Source: Blastocatellia bacterium (GTDB lineage: Bacteria > Acidobacteriota > Blastocatellia > HR10 > J050). From it: 64,000 nt of DNA. This document shows positions 35,442 through 43,879 of the stretch, piece after piece (within the stretch, counting starts at the first letter, position 1; each line of letters starts with the position of its first letter). The DNA is taken from positions 23,651-87,650 of the forward strand of contig JALSQX010000093.1 in the NCBI GenBank assembly GCA_026985075.1, given 5' to 3'. Under the pieces are notes generated by a model. That model had not been told where the DNA came from. It worked only from the letters and a program-made list of their open reading frames with translations, and ran no database searches. A program made the translations under genes and the position numbers.

Positions 35442-35829
35442 ATGGGAAGGATCAAAGTGATGGCCCTATTACTCGTCGTCTTTGTTATAGTCCTTGATGA
35501 GGTCTTGCTACTGGGCGAACATTATCCTGTAGAAGTTATCGTAAGGAGTGTTCCATATTCGTTTGCCGTTGGCAATAGCATCGGGATAGCTGGGATACTG
35601 GGAAGGAGTTCGCGAATCGGTGGAGGTATCAGTTGTGCAGTTCATCGGATTCGGCGTTCTGGGGTTGTCTTTGGCCATTGGCGGTGTGGGCGGTCTTCAG
35701 CTCCTTCTGGATACCAGAGGGGGAAGATTCCACGTGCTCGTTCGAGGGATGATCAGAGGAGTGCTCGCCATGTTCCCCGTGATGTTTTTGCTTTCACAGA
35801 AAGTCGCGTCAAAATCCATCGAGAGATGA
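35442..35829 (+). pseudogene. Small membrane protein, apparently frameshifted
   Basis: Two partial frames complement each other. The first (from ATG 35442) gives a good membrane segment, MALLLVVFVIVLDEVLLLG, and runs sensibly to about residue 50 (FAVGNSIGIAG). It then turns into an Arg-rich, non-protein-like tail. The +1 frame takes over from about 35590 and gives two more helices (VSVVQFIGFGVLGLSLAIGG; GMIRGVLAMFPVMFLLSQKV), ending at 35829. A single-base indel near 35585-35610 would join them into a protein of about 125 aa with three helices. The second part could instead be a separate gene from GTG 35620 (GGAAGGAG 11 nt upstream). Function unknown. Confidence 0.5.
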
Positions 35830-35931
35830 AGCTCGCCAGAGGCGGAGTCAGGCCACCGTTGAGGAGGAGATCCAATCGCTGGAACGCTTGACTCGATTTC
35901 CGCTCAGCCGGAGATGGGGTCTCCACCTCAG

Positions 35932-35974
35932 TGTCAACCAGTTGACAGACGTGAGAGACGATGAGATGTAGAAT
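35932..35974 (+). promoter_or_regulatory. Crp/Fnr-type operator and promoter of the Cys-rich peptide gene
   Basis: A third perfect TGTCAACCAGTTGACA (35932-35947) is followed by GACGTGAGAG, exactly as behind the 29450 copy. TAGAAT at 35969-35974 can serve as -10. The dyad centre is 32 bp from the -10 centre (about -41.5). Predicted start near 35981, some 70 bp before the peptide gene. Confidence 0.7.
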
Positions 35975-36049
35975 AGGGGGTGCAAGCTCGATGGGCTTGC
36001 CGCCACATGCCTGAATGTGGTGGGATTCGAAACATAGGAGGATATGACG

Positions 36050-36496
36050 ATGGCCAAAAAGAGACTGTTCAAGTTCGCATTAGTTCTGAGCCTCGCATAT
36101 GCGAATCTGGGAATCGCTTCGGGCAAGGATATATCGACCTTTCCGAATCTCCGATGGAATCCACCTATCAGATCGGTGGCAGGCGACAGCATATCAGTAT
36201 ATCCCGTCCATGACTTTACGACGTTGGTGAAGCACAAAGGAGGTACGATCCCAGGAATGCGCACTGTCGCTCTCGCTTCTGCGTTTCAAGATTCCTCGGG
36301 AGATGGTGGCGATGAAAACGATCCTGATTTCCTGGATTGTCTGGAAGAATGTGTCGAGAGCATTATTGAGGATCCAATAGGCCTGGGAATAACCTGCTAT
36401 ACAAGTCCCCAGGCGTGCCTTCTCTACCTGTTCGCCATTGGCAGTGGTGCGGAGATATGTGGATTCTTGTGCTTGGCGAATACTAATGTTCCCTAA
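36050..36496 (+). CDS. Secreted six-cysteine peptide/bacteriocin-like protein
   Basis: 148 aa. It starts MAKKRLFKFALVLSLAYANL with a Sec-type signal peptide cleaved near ASG. A hydrophilic pro-region follows, then an acidic linker rich in Gly/Asp (SSGDGGDENDPDFLD). The C-terminal 50 residues hold six Cys: CLEECVESI, GITCYTSPQACLLY and EICGFLCLA. The distribution (Cys pairs around a hydrophobic, Gly-rich core) is bacteriocin-like and loosely recalls halocin-C8-type peptides; I cannot claim homology. The ATG at 36050 has GGAGG 8 nt upstream. It lies directly behind the 35932 operator and before an ABC-2 permease gene. Confidence 0.55.
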   Translation: MAKKRLFKFALVLSLAYANLGIASGKDISTFPNLRWNPPIRSVAGDSISVYPVHDFTTLVKHKGGTIPGMRTVALASAFQDSSGDGGDENDPDFLDCLEECVESIIEDPIGLGITCYTSPQACLLYLFAIGSGAEICGFLCLANTNVP

Positions 36497-36650
36497 GGAA
36501 TTCGATTGATGGATTTCGTGCTGTGGGGATATGTAGACTCTTGTGCCTACTTTCTACGTGGCAGGAGCGGGTAATTCATAATGCCGTCTGACAGGCACAA
36601 TCCGTGAGACGCCGATAAGCATCCATTGATCCCGTCACGGTGATGAGACG

Positions 36651-37421
36651 ATGAGCGAACGACTCAAATCCAGCATCGACATTATCGCCCAATTCATGAA
36701 AAGAGACGGGTTATGTAACAGATCTTTCTCCTTTTTCCTCTTGATGTTTCTTCTTGTCTGGGCACTGGAAATTCTTATACTCACTTCCTTCGATCAGCGG
36801 CTATCTTCGCTCCCCCGCATAGTAGTGAACATCATGAGGTGGACGGCGAGTCCAGCTCTCGATTTTTTCTATTATTCTTTACTCTCCCTCTTCCTCGGCG
36901 TCGCCGTCATCGCCAGCACCATCCACGCTGAAAAAGCCAACGGGAGCTTCAGAGCCTTGCTTGTATTGCCTCTGTCTCGCGAAATGCTGTTCTGGGGAAG
37001 GATTCTCTCCACGGCGCTGCTATGCGCAATGCCATTGATCGTCGGCTATGCCGGTCTCTGGCTATTGAGATCACTCAATTTGATCAAGGAGGAACCCTTA
37101 ATCCAGACGGTCGCCGCATTCGATTTCTTCGCCTTGCTTCTGGCTCTTGATTTTTTACTCGCCGTGATCTTCATCGGCTCCTCTTTGCTCGGCGATGCAC
37201 GCATCGTATATTTGATTTTCATGGGTCTATTCTTCGTGCCTTTACTCATTAACTTCGTCCTGAACCCATTTTTCACCGGTCTCCATCGGGAACCAACATT
37301 TCTCATCGTAATTCGCTTTCTCAGCCGGATGGAGAATCTGATAGGAGTCATCGTGCTTCTGACGTTGCTCATCGGGATAGTCATGAGCAAGGTGTTCCGG
37401 CACAAGAGAGCATATGTCTGA
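36651..37421 (+). CDS. ABC-2 type transporter permease
   Basis: 256 aa with about six membrane segments, for example FFLLMFLLVWALEILIL, FYYSLLSLFLGVAVIAST and VIVLLTLLIGIVMSK at the end. The part after TM2, IHAEKANGSFRALLVLPLSR followed by FWGRILSTAL, matches ABC-2 permeases that pair with an NBD such as the one at 39444. Its ATPase partner is separated from it by a large secreted-protein gene. The position behind the Cys-rich peptide suggests export of, or immunity to, a peptide; this is inference. AT content is intermediate. Confidence 0.78.
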   Translation: MSERLKSSIDIIAQFMKRDGLCNRSFSFFLLMFLLVWALEILILTSFDQRLSSLPRIVVNIMRWTASPALDFFYYSLLSLFLGVAVIASTIHAEKANGSFRALLVLPLSREMLFWGRILSTALLCAMPLIVGYAGLWLLRSLNLIKEEPLIQTVAAFDFFALLLALDFLLAVIFIGSSLLGDARIVYLIFMGLFFVPLLINFVLNPFFTGLHREPTFLIVIRFLSRMENLIGVIVLLTLLIGIVMSKVFRHKRAYV

Positions 37422-37438
37422 TTGCATGGAGAGTGGTC

Positions 37439-39172
37439 ATGAGAGAAAACATGAGGCATGGGCTCATTGCCGTGGTTCTGTTATGGCTCACTGCTGTACC
37501 CGCTCGCGGTCAACAACCGAGCGAATCGGACATCTCGCCCTGGGATCGAGCGCGCCAGGAGGTAGAGAACGTTCTGGCCGAAGTCGATTTGCTGGCCGAT
37601 AAGCTGGGTGCGGTCAAGGTACGGGCGCGAGTAGCGAATCTGTTATGGCCTTCCGATCCGGATCGCGCCTGGAGGATGTTCACCGAGTTATGGCAATGGA
37701 TTGAGGCGCAAAAAGACGGAGCGCTGGATAAAGAAGCGGCGCGAACGGCCGTATTGCAGAACATGTTCCCTCGCTCTCCCCGAATGGCCAAGGAACTGCT
37801 GGCCAAGGCTTCTGCCAGTCACAAGAGCGGAGAAGCGCCCTTCGCCGCGCAGCTCAGGGGTCGAGATCCGCACCTGAAACGACTCCATCGGTTGACCGCC
37901 AGGATGTTAGACCGTGACCCCTCGTTGGCCGCCTCGCTCCTCGAACAGAGTCTCTCAGTGAGCGTCTCACCGGCGGCGTTCCAGTTGCTGCTCCGATTGA
38001 GAGAGAGAGATCCCTCACTGGCCGATTATCTGGTGATGCGGACGTTGGAAACGCTCCAGGAACGCCCCACGGTGATTGCATTGTCCGGCGTCCATGTGCT
38101 CAGCGACTATGTGTTCCCGGCGCAGCAGATGATGGGGAAAACCGATCCTCCGGATGAAACATTGCGCGGACAATATTTTTCCGCGGCATATGCTATTTTG
38201 CAGCGATCGCTTCAGGAATCCGAAACCGTCCTTCGACGAAAACAGCAATACACGGCTGCCGATCTTCGCCTTCGCTCGCTCTATCAAGGACCGGTGGCCG
38301 CCATCCTCGCAGCGCTGGCTCCGCGATATGCTCCCGAGCTGGTCGGTGAGTTGAACGCCCTGGCCACCCGATTGGCCAGGGAGATCCCATCGCCGCTGGC
38401 CCGCATCGAGCGCCTGAGGATCATTCGTCTTCGACGAACTCTCGGTCAAGAGTCCGAACGATCGGAACCCGAGGACGTGGACGAAGCCATCCGATTGGCT
38501 ATTGAACGCGGAGAGCTGGGTGAGGCCAGGAAACTGATCGGCCGGATCGAGGATGAAGCTAAGAGAAAAAGCTTCGCTCAAGCCATCGCTCATGTGGAGT
38601 TTCGATCCCATCTGTCCAAATCCAACTTGGCCCAGGCGCTCCTGGTCGCCCGGCAGATCGATGATGTGAACGTGCGAGCGACGATGTATGCTGAGGTGGC
38701 TCGATCAGCTCAACGAAAAGGAGAGGTCGAGTTCGCCAGGTTGATCCTCGCCGAAGCGCGCCTGGCGCTGGCCAACGCCAGGCCCAACGGCCTTCACGTG
38801 CGGGCGCTGTTGAAGTTAGCCGCTACGGCATCCACTATCTCCGAATCCGAGGCCATCGGATCGCTTCAACAGGCCGTCGCCGCTCTGAATGGGCTCGCGC
38901 TCCTGTCTCGGGAAGAGGCCTCGACTGGCGCGTCGTCGAAGACGTTCATGAGGAGACTCAACGACCCCCGCCGTCTCATCGATGGATCGGAGTTGAATCG
39001 TGCCTTCGCATCCCTGGGGCGCATCAACTTGGACGAGGCTCTACTGGCTGCCGCTCAAATCGAGAATCCGGTGATACGACTGCTCGCTCGGCTGGCTGCT
39101 TGCGAAGCGTGGCTAGAGCAGCCCGAATCGTCGACGCCCGCCGCCAATGCGAGATCCGATACGGTGCGCTGA
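37439..39172 (+). CDS. Secreted alpha-helical repeat protein, function unknown
   Basis: About 577 aa. A signal peptide (HGLIAVVLLWLTAVPARG) is followed by an almost entirely helical, Leu/Ala/Arg-rich chain without Cys-rich or catalytic motifs. Repeating segments such as MLDRDPSLAASLLEQSL and LRERDPSLADYLVMRTLETL look like TPR- or HEAT-like helical hairpins. I recognise no family. The ATG at 37439 has GGAG 7 nt upstream; a GTG at 37433 is in frame. It is sandwiched between an ABC-2 permease and its probable ATPase, so it may be a periplasmic component of that system. Its composition is GC-rich, unlike the AT-rich genes at 29.5-34.4 kb. Confidence 0.6.
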   Translation: MRENMRHGLIAVVLLWLTAVPARGQQPSESDISPWDRARQEVENVLAEVDLLADKLGAVKVRARVANLLWPSDPDRAWRMFTELWQWIEAQKDGALDKEAARTAVLQNMFPRSPRMAKELLAKASASHKSGEAPFAAQLRGRDPHLKRLHRLTARMLDRDPSLAASLLEQSLSVSVSPAAFQLLLRLRERDPSLADYLVMRTLETLQERPTVIALSGVHVLSDYVFPAQQMMGKTDPPDETLRGQYFSAAYAILQRSLQESETVLRRKQQYTAADLRLRSLYQGPVAAILAALAPRYAPELVGELNALATRLAREIPSPLARIERLRIIRLRRTLGQESERSEPEDVDEAIRLAIERGELGEARKLIGRIEDEAKRKSFAQAIAHVEFRSHLSKSNLAQALLVARQIDDVNVRATMYAEVARSAQRKGEVEFARLILAEARLALANARPNGLHVRALLKLAATASTISESEAIGSLQQAVAALNGLALLSREEASTGASSKTFMRRLNDPRRLIDGSELNRAFASLGRINLDEALLAAAQIENPVIRLLARLAACEAWLEQPESSTPAANARSDTVR

Positions 39173-39443
39173 CTAGGGGCTGGTTCACCATGCTCGTTCC
39201 GACTCTGCATCTCGTCCTTTCAGGGCCGATGGAGAGGAGAGATCGGTGTCTGGTGATGCATGATTCAGGCTGCTCTGTTGCACTTTTTGGGACTCTCCAA
39301 CGTTCACTTGGCGCACCAGAACCGACGAGAGGTCTTGACGAAGCCGTTGAGGGGAGACTATAAGGATCTCGGAGTGAGAGTCGACATATGAAACTGCCGG
39401 ATCCCGAGCGCGCCGGTCAGCACATGAGGAGCTGGGAGGGTTG

Positions 39444-40331
39444 ATGAACGCACTTGAGGTTGATGGACTGACCAAGCGGTATCGAGGATTTCAGCTCTCT
39501 GTCTCCTTTTCCATTGCCGAGGGCGAGACGCTGGCTTTCGTGGGACCCAATGGAGCGGGGAAGACGACGCTCATCTACACGCTGCTGAACATCGTCCGCC
39601 GGAATGAAGGGCGCGTTCGATTCTTTGATCTCGATCTGGATAGGCATGAGGTTGAGATCAGGCAGCGGTTAGGTGTTGTGTTCGAGCATCCGCATTTGTT
39701 CGACGAGCTCCGGGTGGGACGCATCCTGGAGTTCTGGAGTTCTTTCTATCCCGCCTGGGATCAGCAATATGCCCTCCGCCTGCTTGAGGAGTTCGCCGTT
39801 GATCCTGACAAACGGTTCAAGAAACTCTCCAAGGGAATGAGAACCAAGGTCGCGCTGACGCTGGCGCTGGCCGTCAGACCTCGTTTGTTGATCCTCGATG
39901 AGCCGACGGCGGGCTTGGATCCCAAGATGCGACGATTATTCGTAGAGAAGATCCGGGAGGCGCGAGAGCGCTTCTCACCGGCCATCCTGCTGACCTCCCA
40001 CATCATGCGAGACGTCGAAGATCTGGCCGATCGGATCGCCTTTCTGGAGAACGGACGAGTAAAGCTGTTAGAGAGCCGTCGGGCATTGGAGACCTGGCGA
40101 GTGGTGGAGGGAGTATGTGATGGGGATCTCTCCATCGATGTCATCGGCTTGAAGTTGAGTCGTGCCAGACAGGCGAAGCGATTCGCTCTCCTCACGGACC
40201 GGTACGATGAGAGATTGATCAACGAACTCCGGGAGCGGGGAGCCACGGTGACCAGCGTCTTTACGCCCGATTTGGAAGAGATCTACGACTGGATCATCGC
40301 ACCAGAGACGGCACCATCCTCGTCCTCGTAA
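39444..40331 (+). CDS. ABC transporter ATP-binding protein
   Basis: About 295 aa. Walker A FVGPNGAGKTTLIYTLL, Q-loop region VVFEHPHLFDELRVG, ABC signature KLSKGMRTKVALTLAL, Walker B RLLILDEPTAGLDP and the switch His in LLTSHIMRDVEDLADRI are all present. LSKGM replaces the usual LSGGQ, common in ABC-2/CcmA-type NBDs. A C-terminal domain of about 80 residues follows. The likely partner is the ABC-2 permease at 36651. The ATG at 39444 lies 3 nt after GGGAGGG; the in-frame TTG at 39441 is less likely. Confidence 0.88.
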   Translation: MNALEVDGLTKRYRGFQLSVSFSIAEGETLAFVGPNGAGKTTLIYTLLNIVRRNEGRVRFFDLDLDRHEVEIRQRLGVVFEHPHLFDELRVGRILEFWSSFYPAWDQQYALRLLEEFAVDPDKRFKKLSKGMRTKVALTLALAVRPRLLILDEPTAGLDPKMRRLFVEKIREARERFSPAILLTSHIMRDVEDLADRIAFLENGRVKLLESRRALETWRVVEGVCDGDLSIDVIGLKLSRARQAKRFALLTDRYDERLINELRERGATVTSVFTPDLEEIYDWIIAPETAPSSSS

Positions 40332-40457
40332 CGTCTCCTCAATCGGTCTGGACTGAGGCCATTCATTGCCATGACGACGGGCTCGGTATATTGTCTTAAC
40401 GGGTGATCTGCCACGCTTAAGCTCACAAGCGATACTTTGGTTAGCGTATCGACCGAT

Positions 40458-40500
40458 GTGACCGGCGATCATTTACATCAATAGCGGAGGTATTGGCGTA
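40458..40500 (+). repeat. Dispersed repeat, copy D (diverged)
   Basis: TGTGACCGGCGATCATTTAC resembles copy A most closely (GTGACC, then CG, then TCATTTACAT), but the 3' half is diverged and the inner dyad is imperfect. It lies in the 930-bp region behind the ABC ATPase gene, which contains no other feature I can support besides copy C. Confidence 0.5.
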
Positions 40501-40908
40501 TGCTGGAATGCTCCTGCTAGGTGGTTAGGGGCAGTATCGCGTGAACTTATCGATGATGGAGTTCGTTGGCCAAAACTCGTTCATATGCTCTTAGTTGGGG
40601 AATTATCTTCTAATTATCGGCGGGCATGCCTTGCTGACGGGTGCAGCAGCGAGTCGAGCGTTCATATAGGGAGACTGTCTCATTGGCGTCTATGAGGAAG
40701 TGGGTATGCGTAAGATGATTCAGGGTGGTCAAGCCAGGGAACAAGACGAGCATCGAAAATGCGAAGAGTGGAGCGACATGGAGCGATGGCGCTCATAAAG
40801 GTGCACTTGCTTGCACTGCGTCGATTGGTATCGCGTCAAGTGACGGGTACATTGGTTTTACTGTCTTATTGGCGACAGAGTGTGAATCAAATGGTGCGTA
40901 TTCATCAT

Positions 40909-40955
40909 GTGACTGATGGTCATTTACTCTCAATGAGGACGGGCGTAAAATAGGA
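40909..40955 (+). repeat. Dispersed repeat, copy C
   Basis: GTGACTGATGGTCATTTACT ... GGACGGGCGTAAAATAGGAG differs from copy B by only a few substitutions and one inserted base over about 45 bp. Both are followed by a weakly similar stretch containing GCAATGAGAA. The near identity of copies 12.6 kb apart marks a recently spread or conserved element. Confidence 0.7.
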
Positions 40956-41213
40956 GTGACTGAAGTTATAGACTTTCGGCCGAGGGAATGGGAGCAATGA
41001 GAAAACCCTGGTCGAAAGGATCGATTCATTGACTTGATGCATGGTGGGCAATGAGAGATGGTGAGAGCGAGCGGACGGTTGGGAGAGAGTCCATGCCGGT
41101 GAGAGCTGGGAGGGCGCAAGATGTCTTCTCTCGCTACCCTCCATTTCGGGAGAGTCTTCCTGGCGTCCAAGCCACACCGCGAGGTTGGAAAGGAGCTCAT
41201 CAGGGAACGTAGC

Positions 41214-41230
41214 GCAAGTTGTCAACTTGC
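41214..41230. repeat. Short perfect palindrome
   Basis: GCAAGTT-GTC-AACTTGC is a perfect 7-bp dyad about 30 bp past the stop of the phosphodiesterase-like gene (minus strand). It could be a REP-like element or a weak transcription end; no T tract follows. Confidence 0.4.
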
Positions 41231-41260
41231 ACCTCCCTCTCTTTTCGAAAGAGGGCGCGC

Positions 41261-42502
41261 TCAGGCCAATGCCAGATAAGCCGGAACATCAGACGCGCGC
41301 AAGCAGGGTGGATATGGACGATGCGTAGACATGAGAAATCCGGTGGAAGACTCCATCCGGGCGTTGCCATGGATGGCCATGAGATCGACGAATCCTTCGA
41401 AAAAACCGTGTCCGGCATAGACCCCATCCCGAAAGCTCAATAAGATATCGGCGCGATTCTCGACCTGGTCGTCCATGGCCTGATGAAGCCGATACAAGAT
41501 GTCCGGGAATTCATGCGTGCTGGTGATCTCGAACCAGGCGCGATCCCCGGCGAAGCCCTCCCCGTCCAGATGCTCGCGCTCTTGGAGTCGTTCGATGAGC
41601 GGATGGAGGTTGAGGGGATCGGCATCGTGAGGTTCGTAGCGATAGGCTCGCCGTGCCCGATCGTACGTCATCTCGGCGGTGCCAGTGCCATTCACGATGA
41701 CGATGGTATCCTCCCGACGATAGATGGCGAAATCGACTCCTTCCAGTTGAGTGGCGTCGCGGGCCACAGGATCTGGATCGATGGTCGTGTAGATGGCGGC
41801 GAACGTGGCCAGACCGAATTCGGGGATGACGATGCTCGCCGACGAATGAAGTCGCGAACCCGTCAGATAGCGATGTCGGAGGTGGGCCTTCAAAGGCGCG
41901 TATCGCTCGACTTTCGTGCTATTGCCATGATCGGAAAAGAGAATGATCTCCAGTCTCCCTCGATGCGCTTCCACCAGTCCTTCTAAGGTTTCGTCCAGCA
42001 ACCGCAACGCCCAATCGAGTTTCTGTCGCCCTCCCATGTGGATGAGCCCATCAGTCGATTTCAAATATCCGACGAACTGCGAACCGGTGTGGGCTCGGAA
42101 CGCCGTGAGGAATCGCTCCAGATCGGCTTGAAAGATGCGTTCGGGCATGACATAGACGAGGAATTCGAAGTGAATCGGCTCCTGGTAGTCAACGAAATGG
42201 TGATACGTCCTGATGTGAGTGGTCTCGGCTCGTCGTTGCAAGTAGCTCAGTGCGCCGCCGGTCAATCGGTTGCGCGATCGGTCGAAGTAGAACGCCTCGT
42301 ATCCGGCAGGGCTGGCCGCTCCGAAGAGATCCTTCAGAGCGACGTTGGTCATGGTGGGGAAGGGCGCAATCATGCGGCTCGGGCGATGGAATCGCGCGAA
42401 ATGTCCTTGCGCGTATAGCCGTTCGACGGCCGAATAGGGTACGCCATCAACGCACAAGATCAATCGCTGTTGAACTGGGGAATGGGCTGTCAGGCGATGC
42501 AT
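41261..42502 (-). CDS. Alkaline-phosphatase-superfamily phosphodiesterase-like protein
   Basis: 413 aa. Motifs fit the type I phosphodiesterase/nucleotide pyrophosphatase branch: LILCVDGVPYSAVERL (first metal Asp), MIAPFPTMTNVALKDLFG (nucleophile Thr in the PTMT context), YLKSTDGLIHMGG (Asp/His metal ligands), IILFSDHGNS (Asp-His pair) and a final His region. The substrate is unknown; relatives cleave phosphate mono- or diesters, often of lipids or nucleotides. No signal peptide is evident, so it is probably cytoplasmic. It lies 137 bp behind the TPR gene on the same strand. Confidence 0.72.
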   Translation of the reverse strand: MHRLTAHSPVQQRLILCVDGVPYSAVERLYAQGHFARFHRPSRMIAPFPTMTNVALKDLFGAASPAGYEAFYFDRSRNRLTGGALSYLQRRAETTHIRTYHHFVDYQEPIHFEFLVYVMPERIFQADLERFLTAFRAHTGSQFVGYLKSTDGLIHMGGRQKLDWALRLLDETLEGLVEAHRGRLEIILFSDHGNSTKVERYAPLKAHLRHRYLTGSRLHSSASIVIPEFGLATFAAIYTTIDPDPVARDATQLEGVDFAIYRREDTIVIVNGTGTAEMTYDRARRAYRYEPHDADPLNLHPLIERLQEREHLDGEGFAGDRAWFEITSTHEFPDILYRLHQAMDDQVENRADILLSFRDGVYAGHGFFEGFVDLMAIHGNARMESSTGFLMSTHRPYPPCLRASDVPAYLALA

Positions 42503-42639
42503 TGTTCCTACTCCCGAATGGCGAGACGCCGCCGCTCACAACGGCGATCGGTCAACATGGTATTTGGGATGTACTGAGCCGTCGCATCTCGTCTTTTGCG
42601 CTTCGGATCTCTGTTTTATCTCCCCGATCATGATCTTCT

Positions 42640-43866
42640 TCATTCGTTGCCAGTGTATGGTCGGCGAAGATATCGTTCTGCTTGTCGATGGGAATCGAAG
42701 ACATTCTCCCGATCGAGAACCAGTTTGTATTCGCTGATCGCTTCCTGGCGACGACCCTGGAGGTCGAGGAGCTGACCGATGCGAAGATGAGCCAGCGTGA
42801 TCAGTTGAGGGCTCGCCTCGGGCATCTCCGTGACCTGACGGTAGTAGTGGAGAGCGGCAATGCGATAGCCTTGCTCAGCCAAAAGCTGAGCGTACTGAAA
42901 GCGAATGAGATCGCCCACCTCCTGGAATTGCTCATTCTGCAACATGGCCTCGAAAGCGGCGAATCCTTCTCGCTTCCGTCCCGCCTCGATCAACAGATGG
43001 GCTTCCTCGATAGGAAAATAGTAATTGCGCGGATAGCGATGGCGCAGATAGCGGACCAGTTCCAACGCTTTCTCGTACTGTTTTTCTCGAACATAAATGG
43101 CGATGAGCACAATGCGAGCATCATCGCTCACGTACTTCCCTTGCTCGGCGGCCTGCTGCAGCTCTTTGATGCCCCGCTCCTTATTGCCATGGATGCCCCC
43201 TAACGCGGCCAGAAGTTTGACCCATAAGGGCAGACTGCCAACGACATAATCATACACGCCGATGGTCAAATAGGCGTCGACGAAGTTCGGTTGTTGTTTA
43301 ATGACTTTGCGATGTTCGCTCACGGCGCGACGAGCATGTTTGAGGGCGGCCATGAATTGGCGAGTCACCGTAGCCTCGTAAGAGGCCAGAATGGCGTGAG
43401 CCGCGCCGAGGAAATATCGGGCTTCGACATCTCGATCGTTTCCGGCCAGTCGCGCCTCGGCTTTCTCGATGGCCTTCTGGATATAGTCTCGGAACTGCTG
43501 ATCCACCTGAGGATCGACCGTCTCTCCCGTCCGGCTGTAAAAAGAAGGATTGGAATAGAGGCTCGTCTGCAATCGCCGCGTACGATTCAGTTCGCCTACC
43601 CATACTTGCGTGGCCAGATAGAGATAACCGGCCGGATGATCGGGCAACTCCTCCACGATCTGCTGGAAGAGTCTCTGGGACGTTTCGTAGTCGAGGTTGT
43701 AAAAGGCATCGAACGCTCGCTGTCGCAATGCATCGAACCGGTCCTGTTCGGTAGCCGGTGCCCGAGGAGAACTCTTCTGCTCGGCGAGCCCGGTCATCGG
43801 GAGCCCGAGGAGGAGAGTCCAAACGAGCGTCAAGGCGCACAGAGAGCGATACCGATGATCCATCAT
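42640..43866 (-). CDS. Exported TPR-repeat protein
   Basis: 408 aa. A signal peptide (LCALTLVWTLLLGLPMTGLA) is followed by TPR-like helical pairs: FYNLDYETSQRLFQQIVEEL, LKHARRAVSEHRKVIKQQPN, REKQYEKALELVRYLRHRYP and, near the end, LLDLQGRRQEAISEYKLVLD. It looks like a scaffold or sorting factor without an enzymatic motif. AGGAGG lies 8 nt before the ATG at 43866, and the lipid-kinase gene ends only 13 bp upstream, so the two are probably cotranscribed with guaB. Confidence 0.75.
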   Translation of the reverse strand: MMDHRYRSLCALTLVWTLLLGLPMTGLAEQKSSPRAPATEQDRFDALRQRAFDAFYNLDYETSQRLFQQIVEELPDHPAGYLYLATQVWVGELNRTRRLQTSLYSNPSFYSRTGETVDPQVDQQFRDYIQKAIEKAEARLAGNDRDVEARYFLGAAHAILASYEATVTRQFMAALKHARRAVSEHRKVIKQQPNFVDAYLTIGVYDYVVGSLPLWVKLLAALGGIHGNKERGIKELQQAAEQGKYVSDDARIVLIAIYVREKQYEKALELVRYLRHRYPRNYYFPIEEAHLLIEAGRKREGFAAFEAMLQNEQFQEVGDLIRFQYAQLLAEQGYRIAALHYYRQVTEMPEASPQLITLAHLRIGQLLDLQGRRQEAISEYKLVLDRENVFDSHRQAERYLRRPYTGNE

Positions 43867-43879
43867 TGCGTATTCCTCC

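Noticed and set aside
35620..35891. Arg-rich second half of the 149-codon frame starting at 35442
   Set aside because: Composition is not protein-like after about residue 55, while the +1 frame carries sensible membrane helices.
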